NCBI RefSeq assembly: GCF_001270745.1
Contig: NZ_KQ434752.1
Span: 165,125-229,124, forward strand
DNA length: 64,000 bases
Reading direction: 5' to 3'
From: Jiangella muralis
GTDB lineage: Bacteria; Actinomycetota; Actinomycetes; Jiangellales; Jiangellaceae
This document shows, one piece after another, positions 39,542 to 49,325 of the stretch (positions within the stretch are counted from its first letter, which is position 1; every line of letters begins with the position of its first letter). The notes under the pieces are model-generated. The model saw only the letters and a program-made list of their open reading frames with translations. It did no database searches and was not told the origin of the DNA. The position numbers and the translations under genes were made by a program.

Positions 39542-40584
39542 GGGAAGCCATCGAGCTGGAGGTCGGCGACCGTCAGGTCCGGGTGTCCAGCCCCAGCAAG
39601 GTCTACTTCCCCGAGCGCGGCCTCACCAAGCTCGACGTCGTGCAGTACTTCATCGCCGTCGGCGACGGCATCCTCGGCGCGCTGCGCGAGCGGCCCACCA
39701 CGCTGGAACGCTGGCCCGGCGGCGTCTTCGAGGGCGCGAAGCTGTCCACGCGGCAGGACAACCGCGGCGACGCGTTCTACCAGAAGCGCATCCCCAAGGG
39801 CGCCCCCGACTACGTCGAGACCGCCACCGTCGCGTTCCCCAGCGGCCGCACCGCCGACGAGGTCTGCCCCACCGAGCTGGCCGTCGTCGTGTGGGCGGCG
39901 AACCTCGGCACGCTGACGTTCCACCCGTGGCCGGTCCGCCGTCCCGACGCCGAGCACCCCGACCAGCTGCGCATCGACCTCGACCCGCAGCCGGGCACCG
40001 ACTACTCCGACGCCGTCCCCGTCGCGCACGAGGCCCGGGCGCTGCTGCAGGAGCTCGGCATGGACGGTTTCCCGAAGACGTCCGGCGGCCGCGGCATGCA
40101 CCTCTACGTCCCGGTGCGGCCCGAGTGGGACTTCGTCCAGGCCCGCCGCGCCGTCATCGCGTTCGGCCGCGAACTCGCGCGGCGCATGCCCGACCAGGTG
40201 ACCGTCGACTGGTGGAAGGAGGAGCGGGGCGAGCGCATCTTCATCGACTTCAACCAGATGGCCCGCGACCGCACCATCGCCTCCGCCTACTCCGTGCGGC
40301 CCCGCCCGCGGGCCACCGTGTCGGCGCCGCTGACCTGGGACGAGGTCGACGATGCCCGGCCCGAGGACTTCGACATCACCACCATGCCGGCCCGCTTCGC
40401 CGCCGTCGGCGACCTCCACGCCGGCGTGGCCGAGGTCGCGTACTCGCTGGAGCCGCTGCTCGAGCTCGCCGCCCGCGACGAGAAGGACCACGACCTCGGC
40501 GACCTGCCGTACCCGCCGGAGTACCCGAAGATGCCCGGCGAGCCGCTGCGCGTCCAGCCGTCGCGCCGCGCCACCTTCGACTGA
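39538..40584 (+). CDS. LigD-type polymerase/primase domain protein (NHEJ)
   Basis: 348 residues of the archaeo-eukaryotic primase fold. SSPSKVYFPERGLTKLDVVQYF is the LigD-Pol opening, DQLRIDLDPQPGTD holds the two catalytic Asp, and SGGRGMHLYVPV and IFIDFNQMARDRTIASAYSVRPRP follow. It adds ribonucleotides and fills gaps at breaks in NHEJ. Here it is separate from the ligase, as in many actinobacteria. No Ku gene is visible in the window. Confidence 0.93.
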   Translation: MREAIELEVGDRQVRVSSPSKVYFPERGLTKLDVVQYFIAVGDGILGALRERPTTLERWPGGVFEGAKLSTRQDNRGDAFYQKRIPKGAPDYVETATVAFPSGRTADEVCPTELAVVVWAANLGTLTFHPWPVRRPDAEHPDQLRIDLDPQPGTDYSDAVPVAHEARALLQELGMDGFPKTSGGRGMHLYVPVRPEWDFVQARRAVIAFGRELARRMPDQVTVDWWKEERGERIFIDFNQMARDRTIASAYSVRPRPRATVSAPLTWDEVDDARPEDFDITTMPARFAAVGDLHAGVAEVAYSLEPLLELAARDEKDHDLGDLPYPPEYPKMPGEPLRVQPSRRATFD

Positions 40585-40622
40585 CCGGGGAATCCGGCCG
40601 TCTTCCAGGGGGTTCTTCGGAT

Positions 40623-41039
40623 ATGAGCTACGAGATCGAGAAGACCGACGCCGAGTGGCGGGCGGAGCTGACGCCCGAGGAGTACCACGTCCTGCGCGAG
40701 GCCGGCACCGAGCGCTCCTTCACCAGCCTGCTCGAGCACGCCGACGACCAGCCGTTCGTGTACTCCTGTCGCGCCTGCGGCGCGGAGCTGTTCGAGTCCG
40801 CCACCAAATTCGACGCCCAGTGCGGCTGGCCGTCGTTCTACGAGCCGCTGGCCGAGGACCGCGTCGAGTACATCGAGGACCGCGGCTTCGGCACCGTCCG
40901 CACCGAGGTCCGCTGCGCCCGCTGCGGCTCGCACCTGGGCCACGTCTTCCGGGGCGAGGGCTTCGCCACCCCGACCGACCTGCGCTACTGCATCAACGGC
41001 GTCTCGCTGCGGCGGCGGGAGGGCGATCCGGCACACTGA
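40623..41039 (+). CDS. msrB: Peptide-methionine (R)-S-oxide reductase
   Basis: 138 residues. Zinc Cys pairs CRACG and CARCG, the SATKFDAQCGWPSFYEP block, GSHLGHVF and the catalytic Cys in LRYCINGVSL are all present, so it should be active. It repairs methionine-R-sulfoxide in proteins. ATG 40623; a G-rich stretch at about 40608 may serve as ribosome site. Confidence 0.95.
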   Translation: MSYEIEKTDAEWRAELTPEEYHVLREAGTERSFTSLLEHADDQPFVYSCRACGAELFESATKFDAQCGWPSFYEPLAEDRVEYIEDRGFGTVRTEVRCARCGSHLGHVFRGEGFATPTDLRYCINGVSLRRREGDPAH

Positions 41040-41043
41040 GCCG

Positions 41044-41487
41044 GTGGATCTCACGCTGCACTCCGCGACCATCGACCGGCTCGACGCGACGACGCTGTAC
41101 CGGCTGCTGCGCCTGCGCTCCGGCGTGTTCGTCGTCGAGCAGGGCGACCCCTACCTCGACCTCGACGGCCGCGACCTCGAGCCGTCCGCCGTCCACCTGT
41201 GGCTGGCCCGCGGCGACGAGCCGGTCGGCTACCTGCGCATCCTCGACGACCCCGACGGCGCGGCCCGCATCGGCCGGGTCGTCGTGGCGCCGTCCGCCCG
41301 CGGCGCCGGCCTGGCCGGACGGCTGCTGGACGCCGCGCTCGAACGCATCGGCGCGCGTCGATGCGTGCTGGCCGCCCAGATCCAGCTGGGCGGCTTCTAC
41401 GCCCGCTACGGGTTCACCGTCACCGGCCCCGAGTTCCTGGACGGCAGCATCCCGCACCTGCCCATGGCCCGCCCCGCCACCGTTTGA
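41044..41487 (+). CDS. GNAT acetyltransferase, ElaA-like
   Basis: 147 residues. LRLRSGVFVVEQGDPYLDLDGRDLE is the ElaA-type opening; RIGRVVVAPSARGAGLAGRLLDAAL is the acetyl-CoA motif; LAAQIQLGGFYARYGFTVTGPEFLDGSIPH ends the fold. GTG 41044 starts 5 bases after msrB. Substrate unknown. Confidence 0.88.
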   Translation: MDLTLHSATIDRLDATTLYRLLRLRSGVFVVEQGDPYLDLDGRDLEPSAVHLWLARGDEPVGYLRILDDPDGAARIGRVVVAPSARGAGLAGRLLDAALERIGARRCVLAAQIQLGGFYARYGFTVTGPEFLDGSIPHLPMARPATV

Positions 41488-41530
41488 TGCTCGTCGATCG
41501 GCTCGCTCGCTCGGTATGTGCGATTCCGGC

Positions 41531-41571
41531 GTGTTGACGCAGCCGCCAACTGTTGGCGCTCAGGTCAACAC
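41531..41571. terminator. Nested cruciform-capable inverted repeat
   Basis: Outer arms GTGTTGAC (41531-41538) and GTCAACAC (41564-41571) enclose an inner dyad CGCCAA-CTG-TTGGCG (41544-41558). It lies 44 bases after the GNAT gene. No T run follows. It may end that transcript or bind a protein. Confidence 0.5.
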
Positions 41572-41596
41572 TCCGTATTCGTCCATGCTCACTCCG

Positions 41597-41635
41597 CCGA
41601 TCCGGTTGGAGGCGGCCCGCCCCCAACCGGATCGG
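41597..41635. terminator. Perfect 13-bp hairpin before the broken sigma gene
   Basis: CCGATCCGGTTGG (41597-41609) and CCAACCGGATCGG (41623-41635) pair perfectly around a 13-base GC-rich loop. The second structure in 105 bases between the GNAT gene and the sigma pseudogene. Confidence 0.6.
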
Positions 41636-41675
41636 CCCGTCGTTCGTCCTAGGTGTGAGAGGGCGGAGGTGGCCG

Positions 41676-42093
41676 GTGGCGAGCTGGGAGCACGTCTTCA
41701 CCGATCTGGCGGAGACCCGCGGCCAGGCGCTGCTGCGCTACGCGTACCTGCTGACCGGTGACGCCGCCGAGGCGGCCGACCCTCACCATCCACGTCGACG
41801 GGCGGCGCCGGTTCGGCCGGTGGCTGCGGGTCCGGCACCTCCTCGTCGTGGGCCGCGACTCCTCCGACGGGCCCGAGCACGCCGTCGTCGACGGTGCCGA
41901 CCTGCGGTCCGCGCTGGCGGCGCTGTCGCCGCGGCAGCGCGCCTGCGTGGTGCTGCATTACTACGAGGACCTCTCGGTGGCGCAGGTGGCCGACGTGCTG
42001 GGCTGCGCGCCCGGCGCCGTGAAGCGGCACCTCAGCGACGCCCGCGCCCGTCTCGAACCCCTGCTCACCGACGCGCCGGAGGAACTGCGATGA
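41676..42093 (+). pseudogene. SigE-family ECF sigma factor with internal frameshifting deletion
   Basis: GTG 41676 (GGAGG at 41665-41669) opens SWEHVFTDLAETRGQALLRYAYLLTGDAAEAAD, the start of sigma region 2 in SigE-family factors. Just after GAC at about 41778 the coherent reading jumps to another frame: LTIHVDGRRRFGRWLRVRHLL, then ALAALSPRQRACVVLHYYED and VADVLGCAPGAVKRHLSDAR (region 4), ending at 42093. About 30 residues covering the region 2.2-2.4 core are missing. Neither fragment can act as a sigma factor. The next gene, its presumed partner, is intact. Confidence 0.85.
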
Positions 42094-42800
42094 CCCTGCG
42101 CTCCCGCCTCGACGACCTCGCCGCGGACGCCCCTGCTCCCGCCGCCCTCGACGTCGATCAACTCCGCGGCCGCATCGCCCGCCGCCGGCGCACCCGCGTC
42201 GCCTCCGCCGGCGCCGCGGTGGTGCTGACGGTGGCTGCCGTCGGCACGGCGACGGCCGCGCTCCTCCCCCGCGACGACAGCGATCCTCCGGTGGCCGCCG
42301 AACCGTCGGCGACGCCGACCTCACCGCTGCCGGACTACCCGTTCGTGGGGTGCGACGTGCCGTTCGACCCAGGAGAGCCGATGCCCGACGCGCCGCTCAC
42401 CATGGACGTTCAACTGGCGTCGCCGGTGGCGAACCTCGATGGCGAGATCGGCGACGTCACCGTCACCAATGTGAGCGACACCCGGGTCGAGGGCAGCGTG
42501 GGCGCCGGCCCGATCCTGATCGTGACCCAGAACGGGCGGGTCGTCGGCCATCCGGCGCTGATCCCGGGTATCAACATGACTATTGATGTCGATCCCGGCG
42601 AGAGCGACGACCTCGGCTTCGCGGTACACCACGCGCCCTGCGACCAGGCCGATCCGTTCGAGGAGATGGACCTGGTGTTCCCGCCGGGGAGCTACGAGGT
42701 CTACGTCGGTCTCGAGGTGACCTCGAACCGCGTGGCGGACTTCGACGACCCGTTCGTCTGGCTCTACAGCGGGCCGGTCGAGGTCGAGGTGACCGGCTAG
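42090..42800 (+). CDS. Membrane-anchored protein paired with the broken sigma factor
   Basis: 236 residues. A cytoplasmic N-terminus (about 35 residues, rich in Arg: [14 protein letters not shown]), one membrane helix [20 protein letters not shown], a Pro/Thr linker and a beta-rich outer domain with two Cys (FVGCDVPF and HHAPCDQAD). The layout matches the membrane partners that follow SigE-family genes. ATG 42090 overlaps the sigma stop. It remains intact although its partner is broken. Confidence 0.75.
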   Translation: MTLRSRLDDLAADAPAPAALDVDQLRGRIARRRRTRVASAGAAVVLTVAAVGTATAALLPRDDSDPPVAAEPSATPTSPLPDYPFVGCDVPFDPGEPMPDAPLTMDVQLASPVANLDGEIGDVTVTNVSDTRVEGSVGAGPILIVTQNGRVVGHPALIPGINMTIDVDPGESDDLGFAVHHAPCDQADPFEEMDLVFPPGSYEVYVGLEVTSNRVADFDDPFVWLYSGPVEVEVTG

Positions 42801-43501
42801 GGCAGTGCCGCGACCAGGTCGGGCAGCTCCAGCCGGCGGCCGGTGTAGAACGGGACCTCCTCGCGGACGTGCCGCCGCGCCTCCGACCCCCGCAGGTGCC
42901 GCATGAGGTCGACGATGCGGTGCAGCTCGTCGGCCTCGAAGGCGAGGATCCACTCGTAGTCGCCGAGGGAGAACGACGCGACGGTGTTGGCGCGGACGTC
43001 GGGATAGTCGCGGGCCATCTTGCCGTGGTCGGCGAGCATCTGGCGGCGCTCGGCGTCGGGCAGCAGGTACCACTCGTAGGACCGCACGAACGGGTACACC
43101 GACACGTATGCGCGCGCCTCCTCGTCGGCGAGGAAGGCCGGGACGTGGCTCTTATTGAACTCGGCCGGACGGTGCAGCGCGGCCTGCGACCAGACGGGGT
43201 CGAGCTGGCGGCCGAACGCGGTGCCGCGGAACCGGTGGTAGGCCGTCTGGAGGTCCTCGATGGCCGGCGCGTGCCACCAGACGAGGAGGTCGGCGTCGGC
43301 GCGTAGACCGGCGACGTCGTAGGTGCCGCGGACGACGACGTCCTTGGCGGCGAGTTCGGCGAACAGCGACGTGACCTCGTCGGCGAGGTCGGCCCGCGAC
43401 GTGGCGCCGAGCGGCGCGCGCAGCCGGAACACCGACCACATGGTGTACCGGATGACCTGGTTCAGCTCGCGCGCCTTGGGCTTCGGCTCTGCCTCGTTCA
43501 T
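42797..43501 (-). CDS. hemQ: Coproheme decarboxylase HemQ/ChdC
   Basis: 234 residues of the chlorite dismutase-like fold. [34 protein letters not shown] and [32 protein letters not shown] are the HemQ signature; the catalytic Tyr is in the [10 protein letters not shown] block, and the proximal-His region is ADHGKMA. It decarboxylates coproheme to haem b with peroxide in the actinobacterial pathway. ATG 43501 overlaps hemG (ATGA). Confidence 0.95.
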   Translation of the reverse strand: MNEAEPKPKARELNQVIRYTMWSVFRLRAPLGATSRADLADEVTSLFAELAAKDVVVRGTYDVAGLRADADLLVWWHAPAIEDLQTAYHRFRGTAFGRQLDPVWSQAALHRPAEFNKSHVPAFLADEEARAYVSVYPFVRSYEWYLLPDAERRQMLADHGKMARDYPDVRANTVASFSLGDYEWILAFEADELHRIVDLMRHLRGSEARRHVREEVPFYTGRRLELPDLVAALP

Positions 43502-44943
43502 GATTCGATCCTGGCACGGCCCTCCGACAGGTCCGCGGCCACCCCGGTCACGATCCTGGCGACCGCGTCGCGGGCGGCTCCGACGCAGGCCGCGACGCCG
43601 ACGCCGTCGTACACGGCGCCGCACACGGCCAGCCCGGGCACGGCCTCGACGGCGGCCCTGATGCGCGCGACGCGGTCCAGGTGCCCGACGGCGTACTGGG
43701 GCAGCGCCCCGCCCCACCGGGTCACCCGCGAGTCGACGACGCCGCCCGCGTAGCCGGTCGCCGCCCGGACGTCGGCCAGCGCGGCCGCGACCAGGTCGTC
43801 GTCGTCGCGCTGCAGGTCACGGGCCTCACCGTGCCGGCCGACGGACGCGCGCAGCAGCACCATCCCGCCGGCCCGCCCGCCCAGCCACGGCCACTTCACC
43901 GACGAGAACGTCACTGCCTTGACCGTCCGCCCGTCCACCGGCGGCACCAGGAACCCCGACGTCGACGGCGCCGCCGGGAACCCGTCCGCCGGCAGCGCGA
44001 GCGTGACGATCGCCATGCTGGCCGCCTCGACACCGCCCAGTTCCGCCGCGGCCGCCGGGGCCGCCGACGCCAGCAGCCGGGCCGCCGCCACCGCCGGCGT
44101 CGCCACCACGAGCGCGTCGACGTCCAGCACCGACGGCGCCGGGACCGGTCCGGTCACCAGCCGCCAGCCGTCCGCCGTCCGCTCGATGGAACGCACGGTC
44201 ACGCCGGTCCGCACCTCGGCGCCCGACGCGGCCGCTACCGCGCCCGGCAACCGGCCGACGCCGCCGGCCAGCCCGGCGAACACCGGCGCAGCCGAAGAGG
44301 TCGCCGGCGCCTGCTGCGCCGACGCCCCGGCGACCGCCTCGCCGAGCGACCCCGCCGTCCGCACCGCGGCGCCCAGCGCCGGCACCGTCGCGTCCAGCGA
44401 CAACTCGTCCGCGCGCCCCGCGTAGACGCCGCCGAGCAGCGGCTCGACCAGCCGGTCGGCCACCGCGTCGCCGTACCGCGACCGCACCAGCCGCCCGATC
44501 GCGACGTCCTCGCCGACGCTCAGCGGGTCCGCGGCGTCGCGGATGATCGCCGCGGTCATCTCGGCCGCCGTCAGCACACCGGCCAATTGCGCGGGGTCGG
44601 CGGGAACGCCCATGACCGTCCCGGCCGGCAGCGCGACGATCGACCCGCGGCTCCACAGCCCGGCGCCGGCCGCCGCCGGGTGCACGATGTCGTCGCCGAG
44701 CCCGACGTCGCGGGCCAGGCCGACCGCCTCGGGCCGCCGCGCCAGCAGCGACTCCGCGCCCTCGTCGACCGGCAGGCCGGCCACCTCGGACACCCGCAGG
44801 TGCCCGCCCACGACCGGCTGCTTCTCCAGCACCACGACGGACGCCGAAGGCCCGAGTGACTGGCGCAGGAACCACGCCGCCGCCAGTCCACTGATCCCGC
44901 CACCGACGACCGCCACCCGCACACCGCTCACGCGCCCCAGCAT
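43498..44943 (-). CDS. hemG: Coproporphyrinogen III oxidase (HemG/HemY/CgoX type)
   Basis: 481 residues. [21 protein letters not shown] motif, [24 protein letters not shown], and C-terminal [16 protein letters not shown] match the flavin oxidase that in HemQ-containing Gram-positives makes coproporphyrin III. Several Ala/Gly-rich stretches make the middle less conserved. ATG 44943 or GTG 44931 could start. Directly upstream of and coupled to hemQ. Confidence 0.93.
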   Translation of the reverse strand: MLGRVSGVRVAVVGGGISGLAAAWFLRQSLGPSASVVVLEKQPVVGGHLRVSEVAGLPVDEGAESLLARRPEAVGLARDVGLGDDIVHPAAAGAGLWSRGSIVALPAGTVMGVPADPAQLAGVLTAAEMTAAIIRDAADPLSVGEDVAIGRLVRSRYGDAVADRLVEPLLGGVYAGRADELSLDATVPALGAAVRTAGSLGEAVAGASAQQAPATSSAAPVFAGLAGGVGRLPGAVAAASGAEVRTGVTVRSIERTADGWRLVTGPVPAPSVLDVDALVVATPAVAAARLLASAAPAAAAELGGVEAASMAIVTLALPADGFPAAPSTSGFLVPPVDGRTVKAVTFSSVKWPWLGGRAGGMVLLRASVGRHGEARDLQRDDDDLVAAALADVRAATGYAGGVVDSRVTRWGGALPQYAVGHLDRVARIRAAVEAVPGLAVCGAVYDGVGVAACVGAARDAVARIVTGVAADLSEGRARIES

Positions 44944-45059
44944 CGCACGTGCCCATCCCACGCCCGTGACCAGGTCGTTCCCCGATCGTGACCAGCCGGT
45001 CCGCAACCCGGCCGCCGGCCGCCCCGTCGAACCTGGCAACACCGACCTCGGGAGGCGTC

Positions 45060-45998
45060 ATGACACGACGGACGACGTTCGGGGCGGCCATCGCGCTGCT
45101 CGCGGCGGTCGCACTGGCCGGCTGCGGCGGTGCGGACGACAGTTCGGGCGGCAGCGATGCCGCGCACGAGGCGCCGGCAGCCGACGCGCCGCCCGAGGGC
45201 GGCGACCAGGCCCCCGGTGACGGCGACCAGGCCGCCGGCGAAGGCGACCAGGCCAGCGGCGACGGCGGCGGCGTCATCGCGAACATCGCCAACGCGGTCG
45301 ACGGCCGCTCCATCATCTACACCGTCGACCTCTCGATCGACACCGACGACGTCCTCGCGGCGGCGAACAGGGCGGCGGCCGTCGCGACCACCGCGGGCGG
45401 CTTCGTGGCGAACGAGCAGGTCGACGGCGACCGCATGGCCGTCCTCACGCTGAAGATCCCCTCCGACGGCCACCAGCAGGCGGTCTCCGAGCTGGAGCAG
45501 CTCGGCGACGTCACCAGCCGCGACCGCGGCACCGAGGACGTCACCCAGGAGGTCGTCGACGTCGCGTCGCGGGTCGAGTCGCAGCGGGCCAGCATCGCCC
45601 GCATCCGCGCCCTGCTGGCCGACGCGAGCGCGCTGAGCGACGTCGTCAGCATCGAATCCGAGCTGGCGACCCGCGAGGCCGACCTCGACGCGCTGCTCAG
45701 CCGCCAGGAACAGCTGGCCGGGCTGACCGCGATGGCCACCGTCACGCTGAACCTGTACGAGCGGGGCGAGGCGCCGCCGCAGGAGGACGACGATGACGGC
45801 GGCTTCCTCGCCGGGCTGGCCGGTGGCTGGGACGCGTTCGTGACCGTCGGCGGCGGCTTCCTGACCGCGGTCGGCGCGGTGCTGCCGTTCGCCGCGCTGG
45901 CGACGCTGGTCGGCGTCCCCGCCTACCGGATCGTCCGGCGGCGACGGGATCAGGCCGCGCCGGAGCCGCTGCCGGTGCCCGGCCCGCCCGCCGCCTGA
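45060..45998 (+). CDS. DUF4349-domain lipoprotein
   Basis: 312 residues. Signal peptide and lipobox [14 protein letters not shown], then an acidic linker of GDQA repeats ([18 protein letters not shown]), the DUF4349 domain [21 protein letters not shown] to [20 protein letters not shown] with a long coiled coil, and a C-terminal membrane helix ([22 protein letters not shown]) with a basic tail RIVRRRRDQ. Both ends are therefore membrane-tethered. Function unknown. ATG 45060 with GGAGG. Its 3' end overlaps hemE by 49 bases. Confidence 0.85.
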   Translation: MTRRTTFGAAIALLAAVALAGCGGADDSSGGSDAAHEAPAADAPPEGGDQAPGDGDQAAGEGDQASGDGGGVIANIANAVDGRSIIYTVDLSIDTDDVLAAANRAAAVATTAGGFVANEQVDGDRMAVLTLKIPSDGHQQAVSELEQLGDVTSRDRGTEDVTQEVVDVASRVESQRASIARIRALLADASALSDVVSIESELATREADLDALLSRQEQLAGLTAMATVTLNLYERGEAPPQEDDDDGGFLAGLAGGWDAFVTVGGGFLTAVGAVLPFAALATLVGVPAYRIVRRRRDQAAPEPLPVPGPPAA

Positions 45999-47035
45999 AC
46001 GGTCTCGACCACGCGGGCCAGCACGTCCGGGTCGGTGGTCGGGAGCACGCCGTGGCCGAGGTTGAAGATGTGCGCCGGCGCCCGCCGGCCCTCGGCCACG
46101 ATGCGGCGCACCTCGCGCTCGACCACCGGCCAGTCGGCGCCCAGCAGCGCGGGGTCGAGGTTGCCCTGCAGCGGCTTGCCCGGCACCCGCAGCGCGGCCT
46201 CGTCCAGCGGCAGCCGCCAGTCGACGCCGACGACATCGGCACCGGCCGACGCCATGAGCGGCAGGAACTCCGACGTCCCGACGCCGAAGTGGATGCGCGG
46301 GACGTCGATGACGCTGTCGAGGACCTCGGCGCTGTGCGGGTGGACGTACTTGGCGTAGTCGGCGGCCGACAGCGCGCCGGCCCACGAGTCGAACAGCTGG
46401 ACCGCGCTCGCGCCGGCCCGCACCTGGACGTCGAGGAACGTCGAGGAGATGCCGGCGACCCGGCTGAGCAGCTCGTGCCACAGCTCCGGGTCGCTGTGCA
46501 TGAGCGCCTTGGTGACCTCGTGGTTCTTCGACGGGCCGCCCTCGACGAGGTAGGAGGCCAGCGTGAACGGCGCGCCGGCGAAGCCGATCAGCGGCGTGCC
46601 GCCCAGCTCGCCGACCAGCGTGCGCACCGCCTCGTCGACGAACGCGACGTCGCCCGGTTCGAGCGGGCGCAGCTGGTCGAGATCGGCGCGGGTGCGGATG
46701 GGGTGGCCCAGCACCGGGCCGATGCCCGGCTTCACGTCGACGTCGACGCCGACCGCCCGCAGCGGCACCACGATGTCGGAGTAGAAGATGGCGGCGTCGA
46801 CGCCGTATCGCCGGACCGGCTGCAGGGTGATCTCGGTCACCATGTCGGGCCGGGTGCACGACTCCAGCATCGGCACGCCCTCGCGCAGCCGCCGGTACTC
46901 GGGCAGCGAGCGCCCCGCCTGACGCATGAACCACACAGGTGGACGGCTCGTGCGCTCGCCGCGGCAGGCGCGCAGGAACAGGCTGTCGGACGGGTCCGCG
47001 GGCGCGGTGGCGTTGTCGTCGAAGGTCACGGTCAC
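45950..47035 (-). CDS. hemE: Uroporphyrinogen decarboxylase
   Basis: 361 residues. [20 protein letters not shown] (substrate-binding Arg/Asp), [42 protein letters not shown], and [24 protein letters not shown], and [14 protein letters not shown] are all conserved. It converts uroporphyrinogen III to coproporphyrinogen III, the substrate of the HemG gene two positions on. GTG 47035 is chosen; no strong ribosome site. Confidence 0.96.
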   Translation of the reverse strand: MTVTFDDNATAPADPSDSLFLRACRGERTSRPPVWFMRQAGRSLPEYRRLREGVPMLESCTRPDMVTEITLQPVRRYGVDAAIFYSDIVVPLRAVGVDVDVKPGIGPVLGHPIRTRADLDQLRPLEPGDVAFVDEAVRTLVGELGGTPLIGFAGAPFTLASYLVEGGPSKNHEVTKALMHSDPELWHELLSRVAGISSTFLDVQVRAGASAVQLFDSWAGALSAADYAKYVHPHSAEVLDSVIDVPRIHFGVGTSEFLPLMASAGADVVGVDWRLPLDEAALRVPGKPLQGNLDPALLGADWPVVEREVRRIVAEGRRAPAHIFNLGHGVLPTTDPDVLARVVETVQAAGGPGTGSGSGAA

Positions 47036-47103
47036 ATCACTGATCGTCGCATGGCGGGCGTGCCTGCCTGACGCGACCGTCAAACGGGCCTAGTCTGCCA
47101 ATT

Positions 47104-47706
47104 GTGGCAAGGGACACCGAGGGTCTCCAGCCGGGGGTACCGGCTGTCTTCGAGCTTGCCGTGCGTTCCTTGACGTCCGCCCAGTTCCGGCGGGAGGTCC
47201 GCCTCGAGCAGGCCCCCGCCCCGAAGCGGCTGGCGCCGCATACGCACGCGCTCAGCGCCGACGTCTTCGCCGACGAGGGCGACGACGACGCCACCGCCAC
47301 CGGGCGGCTCGTGCTGCTCTACGACCCCGCCGGCCAGGAGGCCTGGCACGGAGAGTTCCGCCTGGTCACGTACCTGCGGGCCAGCCTGGAGCCGGAGATG
47401 GGCGCCGACCCGCTGCTGCTCGCCGTCGGCTGGACCTGGATCGTCGAGTCGCTGGCCGGCCGGTCCGCGCCGTACACCGCGGCCAGCGGCACCGTCACCC
47501 GGGTCGCGTCCGAGGGGTTCGGCGGCATGGCCGGCGATCTGGCCAGCGCCGAGATCGAGATCCGCGCGTCCTGGACTCCGCTCGAGTCCGACCTCACCGC
47601 ACACGCCCTGGCCTGGGGCGACGCGTTGACGACGGCGGCTGGGCTGGTGCCACTGCCGGCCGGCGTCGTCGCGATGCCACCGACACGTCGTAGGCGGGCC
47701 CGTTGA
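47104..47706 (+). CDS. DUF3000 domain protein
   Basis: 200 residues of an actinobacteria-only family. FELAVRSLTSAQFRREVRLEQAPAPKRLAPHTHALSADV and LLYDPAGQEAWHGEFRLVTYLRA are characteristic. Function unknown; it is usually found beside hemE and RNase D, as here. GTG 47104 lies 7 bases after TAGTCT, leaderless. The stop overlaps the RNase D start. Confidence 0.92.
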   Translation: MARDTEGLQPGVPAVFELAVRSLTSAQFRREVRLEQAPAPKRLAPHTHALSADVFADEGDDDATATGRLVLLYDPAGQEAWHGEFRLVTYLRASLEPEMGADPLLLAVGWTWIVESLAGRSAPYTAASGTVTRVASEGFGGMAGDLASAEIEIRASWTPLESDLTAHALAWGDALTTAAGLVPLPAGVVAMPPTRRRRAR

Positions 47707-48959
47707 CGGACGACGCCTCGACTCCCCTGCTGGAGCCGCGCGACGGCCTTCCGGACGTCATCACCGACGCCGACACCGCGAAGGCCACGATCGCGGCGTT
47801 CGCGGCCGCCGACGGGCCGGTCGCCGTCGACGCCGAGCGCGCGTCCGGCTACCGCTACGGGCACCGCGCCTACCTCATCCAGCTGCGCCGCAACGGCGCC
47901 GGGACCGCGCTGATCGACCCCATCGCCGTCCCCGACCTGTCCGCGCTGGGCGCCGCCCTCGCCGACACCGAGTGGGTGCTGCACGCCGCGTCGCAGGATC
48001 TCGCCTGCCTCGCCGAGGTGGGCATGAAGCCGGAACGGCTGTTCGACACCGAGCTGGCCGGCCGGCTGCTCGGACTCCCCCGTGTCGGGCTCGGCCCGCT
48101 GGTCGACAGCGTGCTCGGCTACGCGTTGGAGAAGGGCCACTCGGCCGCCGACTGGTCCACCCGGCCGCTGCCCGAGGACTGGCTGCGCTACGCCGCCCTC
48201 GACGTCGAACTGCTGATCGAGCTGCGCGACGCGCTCGAGGAGCGGCTGATCTCCACGGGGAAGCTCGACTGGGCGCACGAGGAGTTCGCGGCCATCGCCG
48301 CGGCGCCGCAGCAGGAGCCGCGCGCCGACCCGTGGCGGCGCACGTCCGGCATGCACCGCGTCCGCGACCGCCGCCGCCTCGCCGTCGTCCGTCAGCTCTG
48401 GTACGCCCGCGACGACCTCGCCCGGCAGCGCGACCTCTCCCCCGGCCGGGTGCTGCCCGACGCCGCCATCGTCGAGGCCGCGCTGACCATGCCGACCAGC
48501 GCCGAGGCCATGTCGGCGATGCCGGTCTACCGGGGCCGGTCGCAGCGGCGCGAGCTGTCCCGCTGGTTCGGCGCCGTCGCCGACGCACGGGCCCTGCCCG
48601 ACAAGGAGCTGCCGCCGCAGACCGCGCCGTACGACGGCCCGCCGCCGCCGCGCGCCTGGGCCGCCCGCCAGCCCGACGCCGCCGCCCGGCTGGCCGCCGC
48701 CCGCGCCCGCGTCACGGCGATCGCCGAGGCCCACGATCTGCCGGTCGAGAACCTGCTCACCCCCGACACCCTCCGCCGGGCCGCCTGGCAGCCGCCGGCG
48801 CCGCTCACCGCCGACGCCGTGGCCGACCTGTTCCGCGGGCGCGGCGCCCGGGATTGGCAGATCGGGTTGACGGCGGCCGCGGTGGCGGAGGCGTTCGCGA
48901 ATCCGGAACCGCCCGAGCCTGCGCCGGCGCCTGCCGCTCCTCCAGCCGAGTCGGCTTAG
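47703..48959 (+). CDS. rnd: Ribonuclease D
   Basis: 418 residues. The DEDD exonuclease is complete: VAVDAERA (D, E), LHAASQDLACLAEVG (D) and YAALDVELLIELRD (last D with Y). HRDC-type helical domains follow (QLWYARDDLARQRDLSPGRVLPDAAIV), then a Pro/Ala tail. It trims tRNA and other RNA 3' ends. TTG 47703 overlaps the DUF3000 stop (TTGA). Confidence 0.94.
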   Translation: MTDDASTPLLEPRDGLPDVITDADTAKATIAAFAAADGPVAVDAERASGYRYGHRAYLIQLRRNGAGTALIDPIAVPDLSALGAALADTEWVLHAASQDLACLAEVGMKPERLFDTELAGRLLGLPRVGLGPLVDSVLGYALEKGHSAADWSTRPLPEDWLRYAALDVELLIELRDALEERLISTGKLDWAHEEFAAIAAAPQQEPRADPWRRTSGMHRVRDRRRLAVVRQLWYARDDLARQRDLSPGRVLPDAAIVEAALTMPTSAEAMSAMPVYRGRSQRRELSRWFGAVADARALPDKELPPQTAPYDGPPPPRAWAARQPDAAARLAAARARVTAIAEAHDLPVENLLTPDTLRRAAWQPPAPLTADAVADLFRGRGARDWQIGLTAAAVAEAFANPEPPEPAPAPAAPPAESA

Positions 48960-49325
48960 TCGTTCAGTTCGCTCTCCATGGTCGGGGGCGCGGTCGGCCG
49001 CCTCTGGGGGTGGATGGTCGAACGATGGTTGGCGGTTTGGTGGGCCCAGGGCGCCAGTAATCCGCCAACCATCGGTGGCCGCGCACGATCAGAGCGGACT
49101 GCTCCCGCTCCACAGCCGGAAACCACACCACCTCAGGGGACGTCACCCCGGTGACCACGGGGTTCGGCGACCGGCTCCGCTGTGCGTTGCTGTCCGCTGG
49201 CCGCCCGCCGGGTCCGTTCTCGCCCTTGCGTCCGCCGCGCGGTGACGGTAGGCATGACCCTCCCGGCCCGGGTGGGGCCCACCCTATGGGCGGGCACCGA
49301 CAACGTCGCGCCGCGAACGAAACGC
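48960..49325. other. 366-base gene-free interval with a perfect inverted repeat
   Basis: CGATGGTTGGCGG (49023-49035) and CCGCCAACCATCG (49062-49074) pair perfectly with a 26-base loop, 63 bases after the RNase D stop. It has no T run. The remainder (49075-49325), downstream of the convergent FAD oxidoreductase gene, shows no gene, tRNA or repeat I can support. Confidence 0.65.
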
